A stretch of 64,000 nt of DNA from Polyangium sp. 15x6. GTDB taxonomy: Bacteria; Myxococcota_A; Polyangia; Polyangiales; Polyangiaceae. Where the stretch lies: NCBI RefSeq assembly GCF_029960785.1, contig NZ_JASBQE010000031.1:1-64000 (forward strand), written 5' to 3'. A model generated the notes under the pieces. The model did not search any database. It saw only the letters and a list, made by a program, of their open reading frames with translations, and was not told where the DNA came from. Positions 1-11,136 of this stretch are shown piece after piece. How positions within the stretch are numbered: position 1 is the first letter of the stretch; each line of letters starts with the position of its first letter. The translations under genes and the position numbers were made by a program.

Positions 1-2
1 CG

Positions 3-257
3 GGTGGCGCGGGTGGTGCTGGCGGCGCTGGTGGTGCCGGTGGCGAGGGCGGCGCGGGCGGTGCTGGTGGTGCCGGTGGCGCTGGCGGCGCGGGCGGCGC
101 TGGTGGCGGCGGGTCTGGCGCTGGCACGGCGGGCGAGGACGGCGGCGCCTGCGGCTGCCGCACCGTCGGCTCGACCGGCGACACGCACACGGGCTTCGTG
201 CTCGTCTTCGGCGCAGCGCTGATTGCCCTGCGTCGCCGTCCGCGGCGCGCGGCCTGA
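3..257 (+). CDS. C-terminal end of Gly/Ala-rich surface protein with MYXO-CTERM-like tail (5' truncated)
   Basis: Only the last 84 residues lie in the window. The reading frame enters from the left as a long (Gly-Gly-Ala)n tract, about 45 residues, then a short Cys-containing patch (GGACGCRTVGS), a hydrophobic stretch of about 15 residues and an Arg-rich end (RRRPRR) before TGA at 255-257. Cys-x-Cys, transmembrane helix and basic tail in this order are the layout of the MYXO-CTERM sorting signal of myxobacterial exported proteins, so the protein is probably anchored to or processed at the cell surface. The functional domains are outside the window. The other two frames across the repeat are also open, but only this one gives the Cys/TM/Arg tail. 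Confidence 0.75.
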   Translation, partial: GGAGGAGGAGGAGGEGGAGGAGGAGGAGGAGGAGGGGSGAGTAGEDGGACGCRTVGSTGDTHTGFVLVFGAALIALRRRPRRAA

Positions 258-300
258 TCAGGACCGGGGCGGATCTCCTCCGCCCCGCGTCGATCCCCTC

Positions 301-525
301 ACGCAAACCCGGTCGCTCGACCTCCTCGACCCGGTCACTCGACCTTCTCGACCCGGTCGCGGACCTCCTCGACCCGGTCGCTCGACCTTCTCGACCCGGT
401 CGCGGACCGCCTCGACCCGGTCGTGGACCTCCTCGACCCGATCGTGGACCTCCTCGACCCGGTCGTGGACCTCCTCGACCTGGTCGTGGACCTCCTCGAC
501 CTGGTCGTGGACCTGTTGGAGAGGG
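301..525. repeat. Tandem 21/22-bp direct repeat tract, about 10 units
   Basis: About ten head-to-tail units follow the consensus CTCCTCGACCCGGTC plus GTGGAC or GCTCGAC. The left units alternate between 21 and 22 bp; the right-hand six are all 21 bp. Units differ by a few substitutions, so the array is old or drifting. The 21-bp part, read on the minus strand, encodes a clean heptad (VHDRVEE) with valines spaced 4-3-4-3, as in a coiled coil. The 22-bp units break that frame. There are no unique spacers, so it is not a CRISPR array. Confidence 0.85.
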
Positions 526-556
526 TCGCCCGACCCGTTCCCCACCAGGCTCGGCC

Positions 557-665
557 TGTTCGATGAACTGCGCATCGCGCAGTTCATCGACCCCGGGTCC
601 AGCGCTTGCGCTGGTCCGGGTCCAGGGGCGGATAGCCCCGGTGGGGCCTGGGGCAACGCCCCAGC
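557..665. repeat. Half copy (right arm) of the dispersed hairpin-array element
   Basis: Four hairpins lie in a row. At 560-590, arms TCGATGAACTGCGC and its complement enclose loop ATC. Next is CCAGCGC-TT-GCGCTGG, then GGGGC-GGATA-GCCCC, then CTGGGGC-AAC-GCCCCAG at 648-664. The order and loops match the right arms of the full copies at 18351-18646 and 30033-30322. The left arm is absent; the 21-bp tandem repeat tract takes its place. It lies between two genes of the same orientation, unlike the full copies. Confidence 0.85.
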
Positions 666-887
666 GAACCGGCTTCTGGATGACACCCCTGCCCGGAGGA
701 GCACACCACACTGCCCTGCAATACTGCTTGACCTCCGTGAAGCACGGCAGTTATCGTCGCAACATCGCCTTGGGGGGCCCGGGCGTCGGGGTGGGTGGTT
801 CGACGCTCGAGGGCATCGACGTTGGTCGGTGCCGGTGATCGACGGTGAAACGGCGCGAGGCACGGCCTTGCCGCCTGGAGGGGAGTC
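666..887. other. Gene-free leader region upstream of the FAD oxidase
   Basis: No convincing coding frame was seen here. The stretch holds a weak promoter-like pair (728-756, listed separately) and a good ribosome binding site (GGAGGGGAG, 877-885) for the gene at 888. Nothing else was recognised. Confidence 0.5.
728..756 (+). promoter_or_regulatory. Weak sigma70-like promoter candidate with internal inverted repeat
   Basis: TTGACC (728-733) is followed after 17 bp by TTATCG (751-756), a poor -10 box. The spacer contains the inverted repeat CCGTG-AAG-CACGG, which could be an operator or chance. It is placed plausibly for transcription of the FAD oxidase 130 bp downstream. This is inference from spacing only. 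Confidence 0.2.
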
Positions 888-2423
888 ATGGGAGTTTTCG
901 AGTTCGATTTTTTGGCGCCTGAATGGAGACGCGTGGCCGATCGTATCGAAAGGATCGCTCGCACCTGGGCCATCAACACTGCCAATACGGCCGTTTACAT
1001 TGCCTCGTTCGGCGAGCGCGTCCTCCATGAAGGGCGTCATGCGAGCCTTCGGGGCATCTGGTCGAACTGGAACCGTAGCTTCGAGAGCCAGCCGGCGTCC
1101 TTCGAGACGCCGGAGACCGAGGCGGAGATCTGCCGTATCGTCAAGGAGGCGACGCGGCTCCGGGCGGTCGGCGGCGGGCACACCTTCAATGCTTCTCCGC
1201 TGACGAACGGGACCATGCTCTCGCTCGACCGGTACACGAAAATCCTTTCGGTCGACCAAGCGACTGGCAGGGTCCGCGTGCAAACCGGCATTCGCCTGCG
1301 TGATTTGACGGCTGCGCTGCTCGAACATGGCCTCGCGCTCGCGGTGCAGGGGTCGACCGACGCGCAGAGCATCGCTGGGCTCCTCTCGACCGACATTCAT
1401 GGGACCGGACGCGACGTGGGGTTCTTGTCCTCGAACGTCCTCTCTCTCCGCCTCGTCGATGCCGACGGTCGCGCGCGGACGCTCCACCCGAGGGATGAGA
1501 TGTTCCACGCGGCGCTCGGCGGGCTCGGCGCGTGCGGGGTGATCACCGAGGTCGAGATCCAGTGCGAGCGGGCGTACAACCTTCGCAAATCAGTCGAGAT
1601 CGTCAAGCGCGACTGGGTCACGAAGAACATCGATGCGATCCTCGAGGAGCACAAGCACGTCAGCTTCTATTACGTCGGCGGCGTCTTCACGGAGAGCGTC
1701 CGCATGAACGTCTGGGATCGCACCGTGGCGCCCCCGACTCCGCTCTACCGGCTGCACAAGATGCGGCTCGAGCTCACGGACATGCTGGTCTCCGGCTACG
1801 CGCTCGGCCTCGCGAAGCTCCTCGACCTGTCGGACCTCGTGGCGAACCTCGGCCTCGCCTTCATGTGGCTCACGATGAATGGGCACTCCACCGTCTACCC
1901 CGCGCGCGAGGGTTTTCCGCGCAAACTCTTTTATCGCCACGACGAGCTCGAATACGGCGTCCCGTACGACACGCACCAGGCCTGCCTCGACGAGGTGTTC
2001 GCGTACCTCGAAGAGAAGAGGTTTTTGACGATCATCGAGGTACGCTTCACGCCGAACACGTCGGAGAGCCTCCTCGGCCCCGGCGTGGGCCGTCGAACCT
2101 GCTTCATCGAGCTCGCGCCGAGCCTCTCGATCGATTCCACGGAGGTCTTCGCCGACGTGGAGAAGATTCTCTGGAAGTACGGCGGGCAACTCCACCTGGG
2201 AAAGGCGACACGCGCCGGCGCGAGGGAGATGGCGGCGATGTACGGGGAGCGCTTCACCCGCTTCCAGAGGGCGCGGCGCGAGGCCGATCCCACGGGAAAG
2301 TTCGTCAACGACTTCACCGCGCGCCTGTTCACGGGCGTCGCGACGACAGAGCCCTCCGTGACGGCCACGAGCAGCGCCGAGCACGCCGCGCCGATCCCTG
2401 GGCTCCAGCCGATCACGGCGTGA
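888..2423 (+). CDS. VAO-family FAD-dependent oxidase (L-gulonolactone / aldonolactone / alditol oxidase-like)
   Basis: A 511-residue protein of the vanillyl-alcohol-oxidase flavoprotein family. The FAD-binding half starts near residue 75; GGGHTF near residue 96 carries the histidine that in alditol and gulonolactone oxidases holds FAD covalently. STDIHGTG near residue 168 is the second conserved FAD-contact segment, and GALGACGVITEVE-like sequence follows. The C-terminal half resembles the ALO domain, with HLGK near residue 437 where sugar-lactone oxidases have HWGK. The likely reaction is O2-dependent oxidation of a sugar lactone or polyol with release of H2O2; the substrate cannot be read from sequence. 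ATG at 888 has a strong ribosome binding site. No signal peptide is obvious; the first 50 residues precede the fold. It appears to be transcribed alone. Confidence 0.82.
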   Translation: MGVFEFDFLAPEWRRVADRIERIARTWAINTANTAVYIASFGERVLHEGRHASLRGIWSNWNRSFESQPASFETPETEAEICRIVKEATRLRAVGGGHTFNASPLTNGTMLSLDRYTKILSVDQATGRVRVQTGIRLRDLTAALLEHGLALAVQGSTDAQSIAGLLSTDIHGTGRDVGFLSSNVLSLRLVDADGRARTLHPRDEMFHAALGGLGACGVITEVEIQCERAYNLRKSVEIVKRDWVTKNIDAILEEHKHVSFYYVGGVFTESVRMNVWDRTVAPPTPLYRLHKMRLELTDMLVSGYALGLAKLLDLSDLVANLGLAFMWLTMNGHSTVYPAREGFPRKLFYRHDELEYGVPYDTHQACLDEVFAYLEEKRFLTIIEVRFTPNTSESLLGPGVGRRTCFIELAPSLSIDSTEVFADVEKILWKYGGQLHLGKATRAGAREMAAMYGERFTRFQRARREADPTGKFVNDFTARLFTGVATTEPSVTATSSAEHAAPIPGLQPITA

Positions 2424-2490
2424 CGGCCGCGCCCGCTTCCGACGCCTGATTCTTCGCCGAAGCCTGGAAGAAGGCCACCGCCGCTCTTCC

Positions 2491-3789
2491 TTGCCCCCGC
2501 CCGTTCGTCCTGCCACCCTGCGCGCCGTGTCCGCCGCGGACGAGCCTCTTCAGCCCGAGACGACGCCCGTGCCGAGCGACGCGCCTTCCCCCGATCAACC
2601 CTTGGGGGCTACGCCCGGACAAGCCGGGCTACGCCCCCAAACGCCCGGTCTGCGCTCGGGGGCTACGCCCGGACAAGCCGGGCTACGCCCCCAAACGCCC
2701 GGTCTGCGCTCGGGGGCTACGCCCGGACAAGCCGGGCTACGCCCCCAAACCCCCTGGCGCGGCCGCCTCGCCATCTCCCTCCTCTGCGGCCTCGGCCTCG
2801 CCTGGATCCTTTTTCGTGGCGGCCTCCCCCTCCTCCCGCCGGACGGCTCCTTCGACCTCCTCCGCCCCTGGACCGTCGTCGCCTACGTGGCCTCCCTCGC
2901 CGCCGTCCACTGGTTCCGCGCGGCTCGCTGGCGCCACCTCCTCCGCCCGCTCGGCCGGGTTTCCCTTCGCGACGTCATGTCCGTCTCCTGGGTCGGCTTC
3001 GGCGCCATCCTCCTCTCGCCTCTTCGCAGCGGCGAGATCGTCCGGCCGTACCTCATCACCCGCCGCAGCTCCGTCCGCATGTGGGAGGCCACCGGCACCG
3101 TCGGGGCCGAGCGTGTCATCGACGGCCTCACGCTGAGCACCATCCTCTTCGTCGCCCTCCGCCGCGCCACGCCGCTCGATCCCCTCCCCGATCACATCGG
3201 CGATCTCCCCGTCCCCGTCGCGGCCGTCCCCCGCGCCGCCAACATCACGCTTTTCGTCTTCTTCTCGGCCTTCGTCGCGATGGCCGTCTTCTTCTTCGCC
3301 CGCGATTTCGCCCGCCGCGCGACCCAGAACATCCTCGGCCTCGTCTCCGCGCGCCTCGGCGAGCGCGTCGCGGACATCGTCGACCGCGTCGCGCAGGGCA
3401 TCCGCTTCTTGCCCTCGCCCCGCCACCTCTTGCCGTTTCTCCTGGAGACGGCCGCGTACTGGAGCGTGAATGCCGCGGGGGTGTGGCTGCTCGCGTGGGG
3501 GTCGGGGCTCTCGGGGATCACGCTGGCCGAGGCGTGTGTGACCATGGGCTGCGTCGGCATCGGGATCCTCGTCCCCTCCGGGCCCGGCTATTTCGGCGCG
3601 TTCCAGCTCTCCACGTACATGGCCCTCGCGATGTACTTCCCCGAGCACGCGCTCCGGGGCCCCGGCGCCGCGTTCGTGTTCGTGCTGTACGCGTCGCAGG
3701 TGGGATTCCACCTCCTCGCGCTCGGGCTCGGGCTGTGGATGCTCCGGCGGGCTCCGGAAAGCTTTTCCAAGGCCGAAGCCTTGGGGTAA
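2491..3789 (+). CDS. UPF0104 / lysylphosphatidylglycerol-synthase-TM-like flippase family membrane protein
   Basis: About 432 residues with eight or so hydrophobic helices starting near residue 90, and the family-like segments VHWFRAARWRHLLRPLG and VPSGPGYFGAFQLSTY. This family contains the membrane half of MprF and bacterial lipid or glycolipid flippase-like proteins, so a role in moving a lipid-linked substrate across the inner membrane is likely but unproven. The N-terminal 85 residues are hydrophilic and built from an 18-residue repeat (GATPGQAGLRPQTPGLRS) encoded by a 54-bp DNA repeat; this linker looks like an insertion. The start is uncertain: TTG at 2491, GTG at 2527 and GTG at 2569 are all in frame and none has a good ribosome binding site. 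The stop is followed directly by the next gene. Confidence 0.75.
   Translation: MPPPVRPATLRAVSAADEPLQPETTPVPSDAPSPDQPLGATPGQAGLRPQTPGLRSGATPGQAGLRPQTPGLRSGATPGQAGLRPQTPWRGRLAISLLCGLGLAWILFRGGLPLLPPDGSFDLLRPWTVVAYVASLAAVHWFRAARWRHLLRPLGRVSLRDVMSVSWVGFGAILLSPLRSGEIVRPYLITRRSSVRMWEATGTVGAERVIDGLTLSTILFVALRRATPLDPLPDHIGDLPVPVAAVPRAANITLFVFFSAFVAMAVFFFARDFARRATQNILGLVSARLGERVADIVDRVAQGIRFLPSPRHLLPFLLETAAYWSVNAAGVWLLAWGSGLSGITLAEACVTMGCVGIGILVPSGPGYFGAFQLSTYMALAMYFPEHALRGPGAAFVFVLYASQVGFHLLALGLGLWMLRRAPESFSKAEALG
2604..2747. repeat. Two and two-thirds copies of a 54-bp direct repeat inside a coding region
   Basis: Units begin at 2604, 2658 and 2712; the first two are full 54-bp copies and the third is cut after 36 bp. 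The copies look identical. Each holds an inverted repeat (GGGGGC ... GCCCCC outside, CCCGG-ACAA-CCGGG inside). 54 is a multiple of three, so the frame is kept and an 18-residue peptide is repeated. Identity at the DNA level suggests recent duplication of a small inverted-repeat insertion. Confidence 0.9.
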
Positions 3790-4266
3790 ATGCTGGACAT
3801 GCGAAGGCTCCGGGGCATGGCTCTTTGTGCGTTCCTCCTCGGGGGCGTGGTCCTCGTGCCCGCCTTCGAACCCGAAGCGCTCGCGGCCACGGCCTACGAG
3901 TCGCCCTACACCTTCGAGCAGACCTGGGGCACCGCGGTGCGCCTCGTCCGCGTGGATCTCGGGCTCGAGATCACCGAGAAGGATCCCGAGCACGGCTACC
4001 TGCTCTTCAAGTACACGAGCCCCGAGAGCGGAAAACGCGTGCACGCGGGCTCGATCGAGATCGTGAAGAGCGGCAAGGACGTCGTGCGCGTGACGGTGCA
4101 GCTCGCCACGATGCCGAGCTACCACGAGCGGATGATCGTCGACGCGCTCGCGAAGAAGCTCTCCGTCGAGTACGGCGATCCGCCGCGGAAGCCCGATCCC
4201 CCGCCCCCGCCGCCGCCGCCCGAGAAGGACGGTCGCAAGGACGGCAAGGACGAATCCCCTTACTGA
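3790..4266 (+). CDS. Small exported protein of unknown function
   Basis: A 158-residue protein whose ATG directly follows the TAA of the flippase-like gene, so the two are probably co-transcribed and coupled. The N-terminus has a signal peptide (MLDMRRLRGMALCAFLLG, then A-rich cleavage region near residue 34). The mature part is a compact domain of about 95 residues, with alternating strands suggested by ITEKDPEHGYLLFKYT and VVRVTVQLATMPSY. It ends in a run of prolines and a Lys/Asp-rich tail. Similar small secreted proteins are common in myxobacteria without assigned function. No catalytic motif is seen. An inner ATG (3799) could be the start. Confidence 0.7.
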   Translation: MLDMRRLRGMALCAFLLGGVVLVPAFEPEALAATAYESPYTFEQTWGTAVRLVRVDLGLEITEKDPEHGYLLFKYTSPESGKRVHAGSIEIVKSGKDVVRVTVQLATMPSYHERMIVDALAKKLSVEYGDPPRKPDPPPPPPPPEKDGRKDGKDESPY

Positions 4267-4276
4267 AGGAACGATC

Positions 4277-5005
4277 ATGCTGACGGTCTACAAATTCGGC
4301 CCCGCGTTTGGCATGCCCGACCTCGGTCCATTCGTCATCAAGCTCGAGACGTGGCTCCGCATGGCGGGCCTTCCCTATCGCAGCGAGCTCGGTGATTTTC
4401 GCAAGGCGCCGAAGGGAAAAATCCCCTACGCGGCGGACGGCGACCGGCTGATCCCCGATTCGAGCCAGATCATCGATTACCTCATCGAGAAGCACGGCGA
4501 TCTCTTGAACGACGGCCGGTTCGGCCCGAAGGAGCGGGCGCTCGGGCTCGCCATGAAATCGATGTTCGAGGCCGACTTTTATTTCGTCTTCGTGTACCTG
4601 CGCTGGTGGCGCGACGAGGATTTCGCCTGCTTCCGCTCCGTGATCGCGCAGGGCATGACGGCCGGCGGGGTCCCGCGCTTCGCCGTGTCCCCGCTCCTCG
4701 CGTTCGCGCAGCGGCAGACGCGCAGCATGCTCAAGGCGCAGGGGATCGGGCGGCACACGCGTGAAGAGGTCTACGCCATGGGCCGCTCGCTCGTGGATGC
4801 CGCTTCCGAGCTGCTCGGAGACAAGCCGTTTTTCCTGGACGACGCGCCCTCGACGCTCGACACGACGGCGTACGGGCTGCTCGCGCCGCTCGTCTTCACG
4901 CCCCCCGAGAACCCGGTGAAGGCGCGCGTGCTCGAGAAGGCGAACCTCGTCGCGTTCTGCGAGCGGATCCGGGACAAGTACTGGGCGAACGAGCCTGCGG
5001 CCTAG
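4277..5005 (+). CDS. Glutathione S-transferase family protein (FAXC/metaxin-like)
   Basis: A 242-residue protein with an N-terminal thioredoxin-like domain (VYKFGPAFGMPDLGPFVIK, then the cis-Pro segment KGKIPYAADGD and the GSH-contact-like LIPDSSQIIDYL). An all-helical GST C-terminal domain ends in the TTAYGLLAPL ... FCERIRDKYW pattern typical of the failed-axon-connections/metaxin branch. It is probably cytosolic; whether it binds glutathione cannot be told. GAAGGAAC upstream of ATG 4277 is a good ribosome binding site. Its TAG overlaps the stop of the convergent FAD gene by the shared CTAG at 5002-5005. Confidence 0.8.
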   Translation: MLTVYKFGPAFGMPDLGPFVIKLETWLRMAGLPYRSELGDFRKAPKGKIPYAADGDRLIPDSSQIIDYLIEKHGDLLNDGRFGPKERALGLAMKSMFEADFYFVFVYLRWWRDEDFACFRSVIAQGMTAGGVPRFAVSPLLAFAQRQTRSMLKAQGIGRHTREEVYAMGRSLVDAASELLGDKPFFLDDAPSTLDTTAYGLLAPLVFTPPENPVKARVLEKANLVAFCERIRDKYWANEPAA

Positions 5006-6405
5006 CGTTCCGGGCGCGGCGGAGGGTTTTTCGCGAGCGGCCTCGGGTGGAGGCGCGACGCGGCCATGCTCGCCGCGCCGCCGAGCAGGATCCGCGCGAC
5101 GAGCTCCGGCTCGAAGAGCGAGCGCGCCGGTTTCATCATGTAATACACGGGCATCACGCGCCGGAGCACCGCGGCGTCGTAGATCATCGTGTGCTGGATG
5201 GAATCGTCGAAGAACGACGCGAACCTCGACGGCCTCGGCAAATCACTCTTCGCGCCCGGGAACCGCATGTCGGCGCGCGTGGCGAGGTTCCACGCGTCCT
5301 CGATCGCGCGGAGCTGATGGCCGAAGAAGACCCGCTCGAAGCCCGGATCCCCGAGTGAAACCCGCGAGAGCGTGGATTCGAGGGCGCGCGCCGAGAGGGT
5401 GGCCACCGTCATCCCCTGGCCATACACCGGGTTGAACGCACACACGCTGTCGCAGACGGCGACGAACCCCGGCAATGGCTGGGCGAGCTCGTCGAACCGG
5501 CGCAGGCGGTTCTGGTTCGCGCGGCTCGAATAGATCGGCGAGATGGGCCTCCCGAGCTCCGCCATACGCGCGAGGACCGGCGAGCGCAATTCGCCGAGCG
5601 CGCGAACAAAATCCTCCTCGTCGCTCGGCGGGTAATGCTTGGCGTACCCGGCGAGCGTGATGATCCAGCGGCGCCCTTCGACCGGGAAGAGCACGCCGCT
5701 GATGAAATGGTTCTCCGCGGGCGAAGGGTCGAGCCAGACCATCTTCCACCAGAAGTCGGGCGGCAATTGCTCGGGGGCCTCGTACCAGCGGGAGCTATAC
5801 CCCGAGTAACAATCGACCACCTCCTCGCGCGGCACCTCGGCGCCGAGCGACGCGAGCCACGAAGGCGCCTTCGACGAGCGGCCGCTCGCGTCGACCACGA
5901 GATCGGCCGGGAGCGTGAGGTTCGTCCCGCCGCCCCGCTGCACCGCGAGCACACCCGCGACGCGGCCGGGCGCGTCCGGACGAACGTACAGGCCCGTCGC
6001 GTCGGTGCGCGGAAGGATCTCCACGCGGCCGCCCTCCCGGAGCCGCCGGCGTACGATCGATTCCGTCAGATCCCGCGTCGCGAGATAGGCCGTGCAGCCG
6101 CTCCGCATCGGCTGCTGCCAGCCCGAATATCGCAGAATCGCGCCCTCGTGGGCGACGTCGAGCTCGTGCGCGCCCTTCGCCTCGTACTCCGCGAGGAAGC
6201 CCGGGAACATGGCCTCGAGCTCCTTGGCTCCTCGCGTGAGGAGCGCATGCACGTGCCTCGCCTGCGGCACTCCGGCGCGCGCGGTGGGCCCCTCCGGGAG
6301 CTCGTCACGATCGAGAATCGTGATTTTCTCGAAGAATCGCTCGAGCACCCGCGCCGCCGAGAGGCCCGCCATGCCCGCACCGATGACGACCGCGCGATTC
6401 TGCAT
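5002..6405 (-). CDS. FAD-dependent oxidoreductase / monooxygenase-like
   Basis: A 467-residue protein starting MQNRAVVIGAGMAGLSAARV, a textbook Rossmann FAD-binding GxGxxG, with the ribose-binding acidic residue in the ITILDRDELP strand. DLVVDASGRSS near residue 180 and VAVCDSVCAFNPVYGQGMT near residue 330 match the second FAD motif (GD-type) of the geranylgeranyl-reductase / PHBH-like group. The expected activity is FAD-dependent hydroxylation or reduction of an unknown, perhaps hydrophobic, substrate. ATG at 6405 was chosen because the Rossmann strand begins three residues later. It lies 23 bp after the kinase gene on the same strand and is probably the last gene of that operon. Confidence 0.82.
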   Translation of the reverse strand: MQNRAVVIGAGMAGLSAARVLERFFEKITILDRDELPEGPTARAGVPQARHVHALLTRGAKELEAMFPGFLAEYEAKGAHELDVAHEGAILRYSGWQQPMRSGCTAYLATRDLTESIVRRRLREGGRVEILPRTDATGLYVRPDAPGRVAGVLAVQRGGGTNLTLPADLVVDASGRSSKAPSWLASLGAEVPREEVVDCYSGYSSRWYEAPEQLPPDFWWKMVWLDPSPAENHFISGVLFPVEGRRWIITLAGYAKHYPPSDEEDFVRALGELRSPVLARMAELGRPISPIYSSRANQNRLRRFDELAQPLPGFVAVCDSVCAFNPVYGQGMTVATLSARALESTLSRVSLGDPGFERVFFGHQLRAIEDAWNLATRADMRFPGAKSDLPRPSRFASFFDDSIQHTMIYDAAVLRRVMPVYYMMKPARSLFEPELVARILLGGAASMAASRLHPRPLAKNPPPRPER

Positions 6406-6428
6406 GCTCCGCGTCTCGTAAAGCGCGG

Positions 6429-10274
<3,846 letters not shown>

Positions 10275-10308
10275 GGGTCGCTCCTCCCCAGAGATCCCTA
10301 GCCTCGCT

Positions 10309-11136
10309 TCACCGGGGTCGCAGAATCAAGTCGAACGTCGGAAAAAAATCGTTCGTTCGTACGGGAGCCCTGCGCCACCGCCCGTCGTCCCCTCTTTGAA
10401 GGACCTTTTCGCGTTGATCGTAATTGTACCAGATCCCCCCGACCGCCACGCGCAGCGTCTTGCCGAGCCCGATCTCGAGCCCGATCTCCGCGCTCGCGTA
10501 GAACGGCGAGCGCGGCGGGTGCGGGCTCCGCCCGATCGCATATCCGTTCACGGCGGCGCGCGCCCGCAGCCAATCGAGGATCGCGTAATCGTAGGCCAGG
10601 CCGGTCCGGACCCGGAAACCGTTCAAGGCCGGCGCGAAGAGCAGCTCGAGCGGCGCGTACGTCTCGAGAGGCGTCGCGGGATTCTCTCCGAGCGAAAAGC
10701 CCACCGTCGTCTCCAGCCGCCCCGTCAGCACGCCGCGCTCGCCGCCCGAGATCCAGAGCCCCGCCGTCGGCGCGACCACCCAGCCGGGCCGCTGCCCCGA
10801 CGTCTCCCACGTCGGGAACAGATACCCCTGCGTCAAGCGCATTGCGCCCGTCGGCACGGAAAGTCCGTATTCGCCCGTCACCACGACGCCCTTGCCGAGA
10901 TGGCCGAGCTCGCCGCGGAGCGTGAAGTTCGGCGAGAGCAAGAGCCACGGCACGATCATCGTGGTGACCTCCCAGCCGCCCCCGAGCCCGAGCTCGAATG
11001 GCGACATCAGCCCGCCGGAGAGTTTTCCCTTGTCGAGGACCCGCGCCGTCTCGCGCGCATCCATGGGCTCGGCCTCGGCGAGGGCCGGCGAGAGCAGGGC
11101 GAAGAGCCCGATCACGGCAAACCACGCTCGCTTCAC
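10309..11136 (-). CDS. Predicted outer-membrane beta-barrel protein
   Basis: A 275-residue protein with a signal peptide ending in ALAEAEP (cleavage near residue 21). The body is rich in Gly and aromatic residues, with alternating strands (GYLFPTWETSG, GVLTGRLETTVGF, ASAEIGLEIGLG, VAVGGIWYNYD) and ends in FDLILRPR. It has no enzyme motif. It most resembles small barrel or porin-like proteins of unknown function. Its start ATG overlaps the TGA of the upstream phosphoesterase gene by 4 bp (ATGA, 11133-11136), and the kinase gene follows after 34 bp, which suggests a common mRNA. Confidence 0.7.
   Translation of the reverse strand: MKRAWFAVIGLFALLSPALAEAEPMDARETARVLDKGKLSGGLMSPFELGLGGGWEVTTMIVPWLLLSPNFTLRGELGHLGKGVVVTGEYGLSVPTGAMRLTQGYLFPTWETSGQRPGWVVAPTAGLWISGGERGVLTGRLETTVGFSLGENPATPLETYAPLELLFAPALNGFRVRTGLAYDYAILDWLRARAAVNGYAIGRSPHPPRSPFYASAEIGLEIGLGKTLRVAVGGIWYNYDQREKVLQRGDDGRWRRAPVRTNDFFPTFDLILRPR

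Noticed and set aside
301-525. CRISPR array
   Set aside because: The units abut directly with no unique spacers, and no cas gene is seen.
258-1508. 416-codon minus-strand frame covering the tandem repeat and the start of the FAD oxidase
   Set aside because: Most of it is antisense to the oxidase gene, which has clear FAD motifs; only the repeat part is worth noting and is treated as a finding.
2604-2747. CRISPR-like repeats
   Set aside because: The repeats are contiguous and in frame within a coding region.
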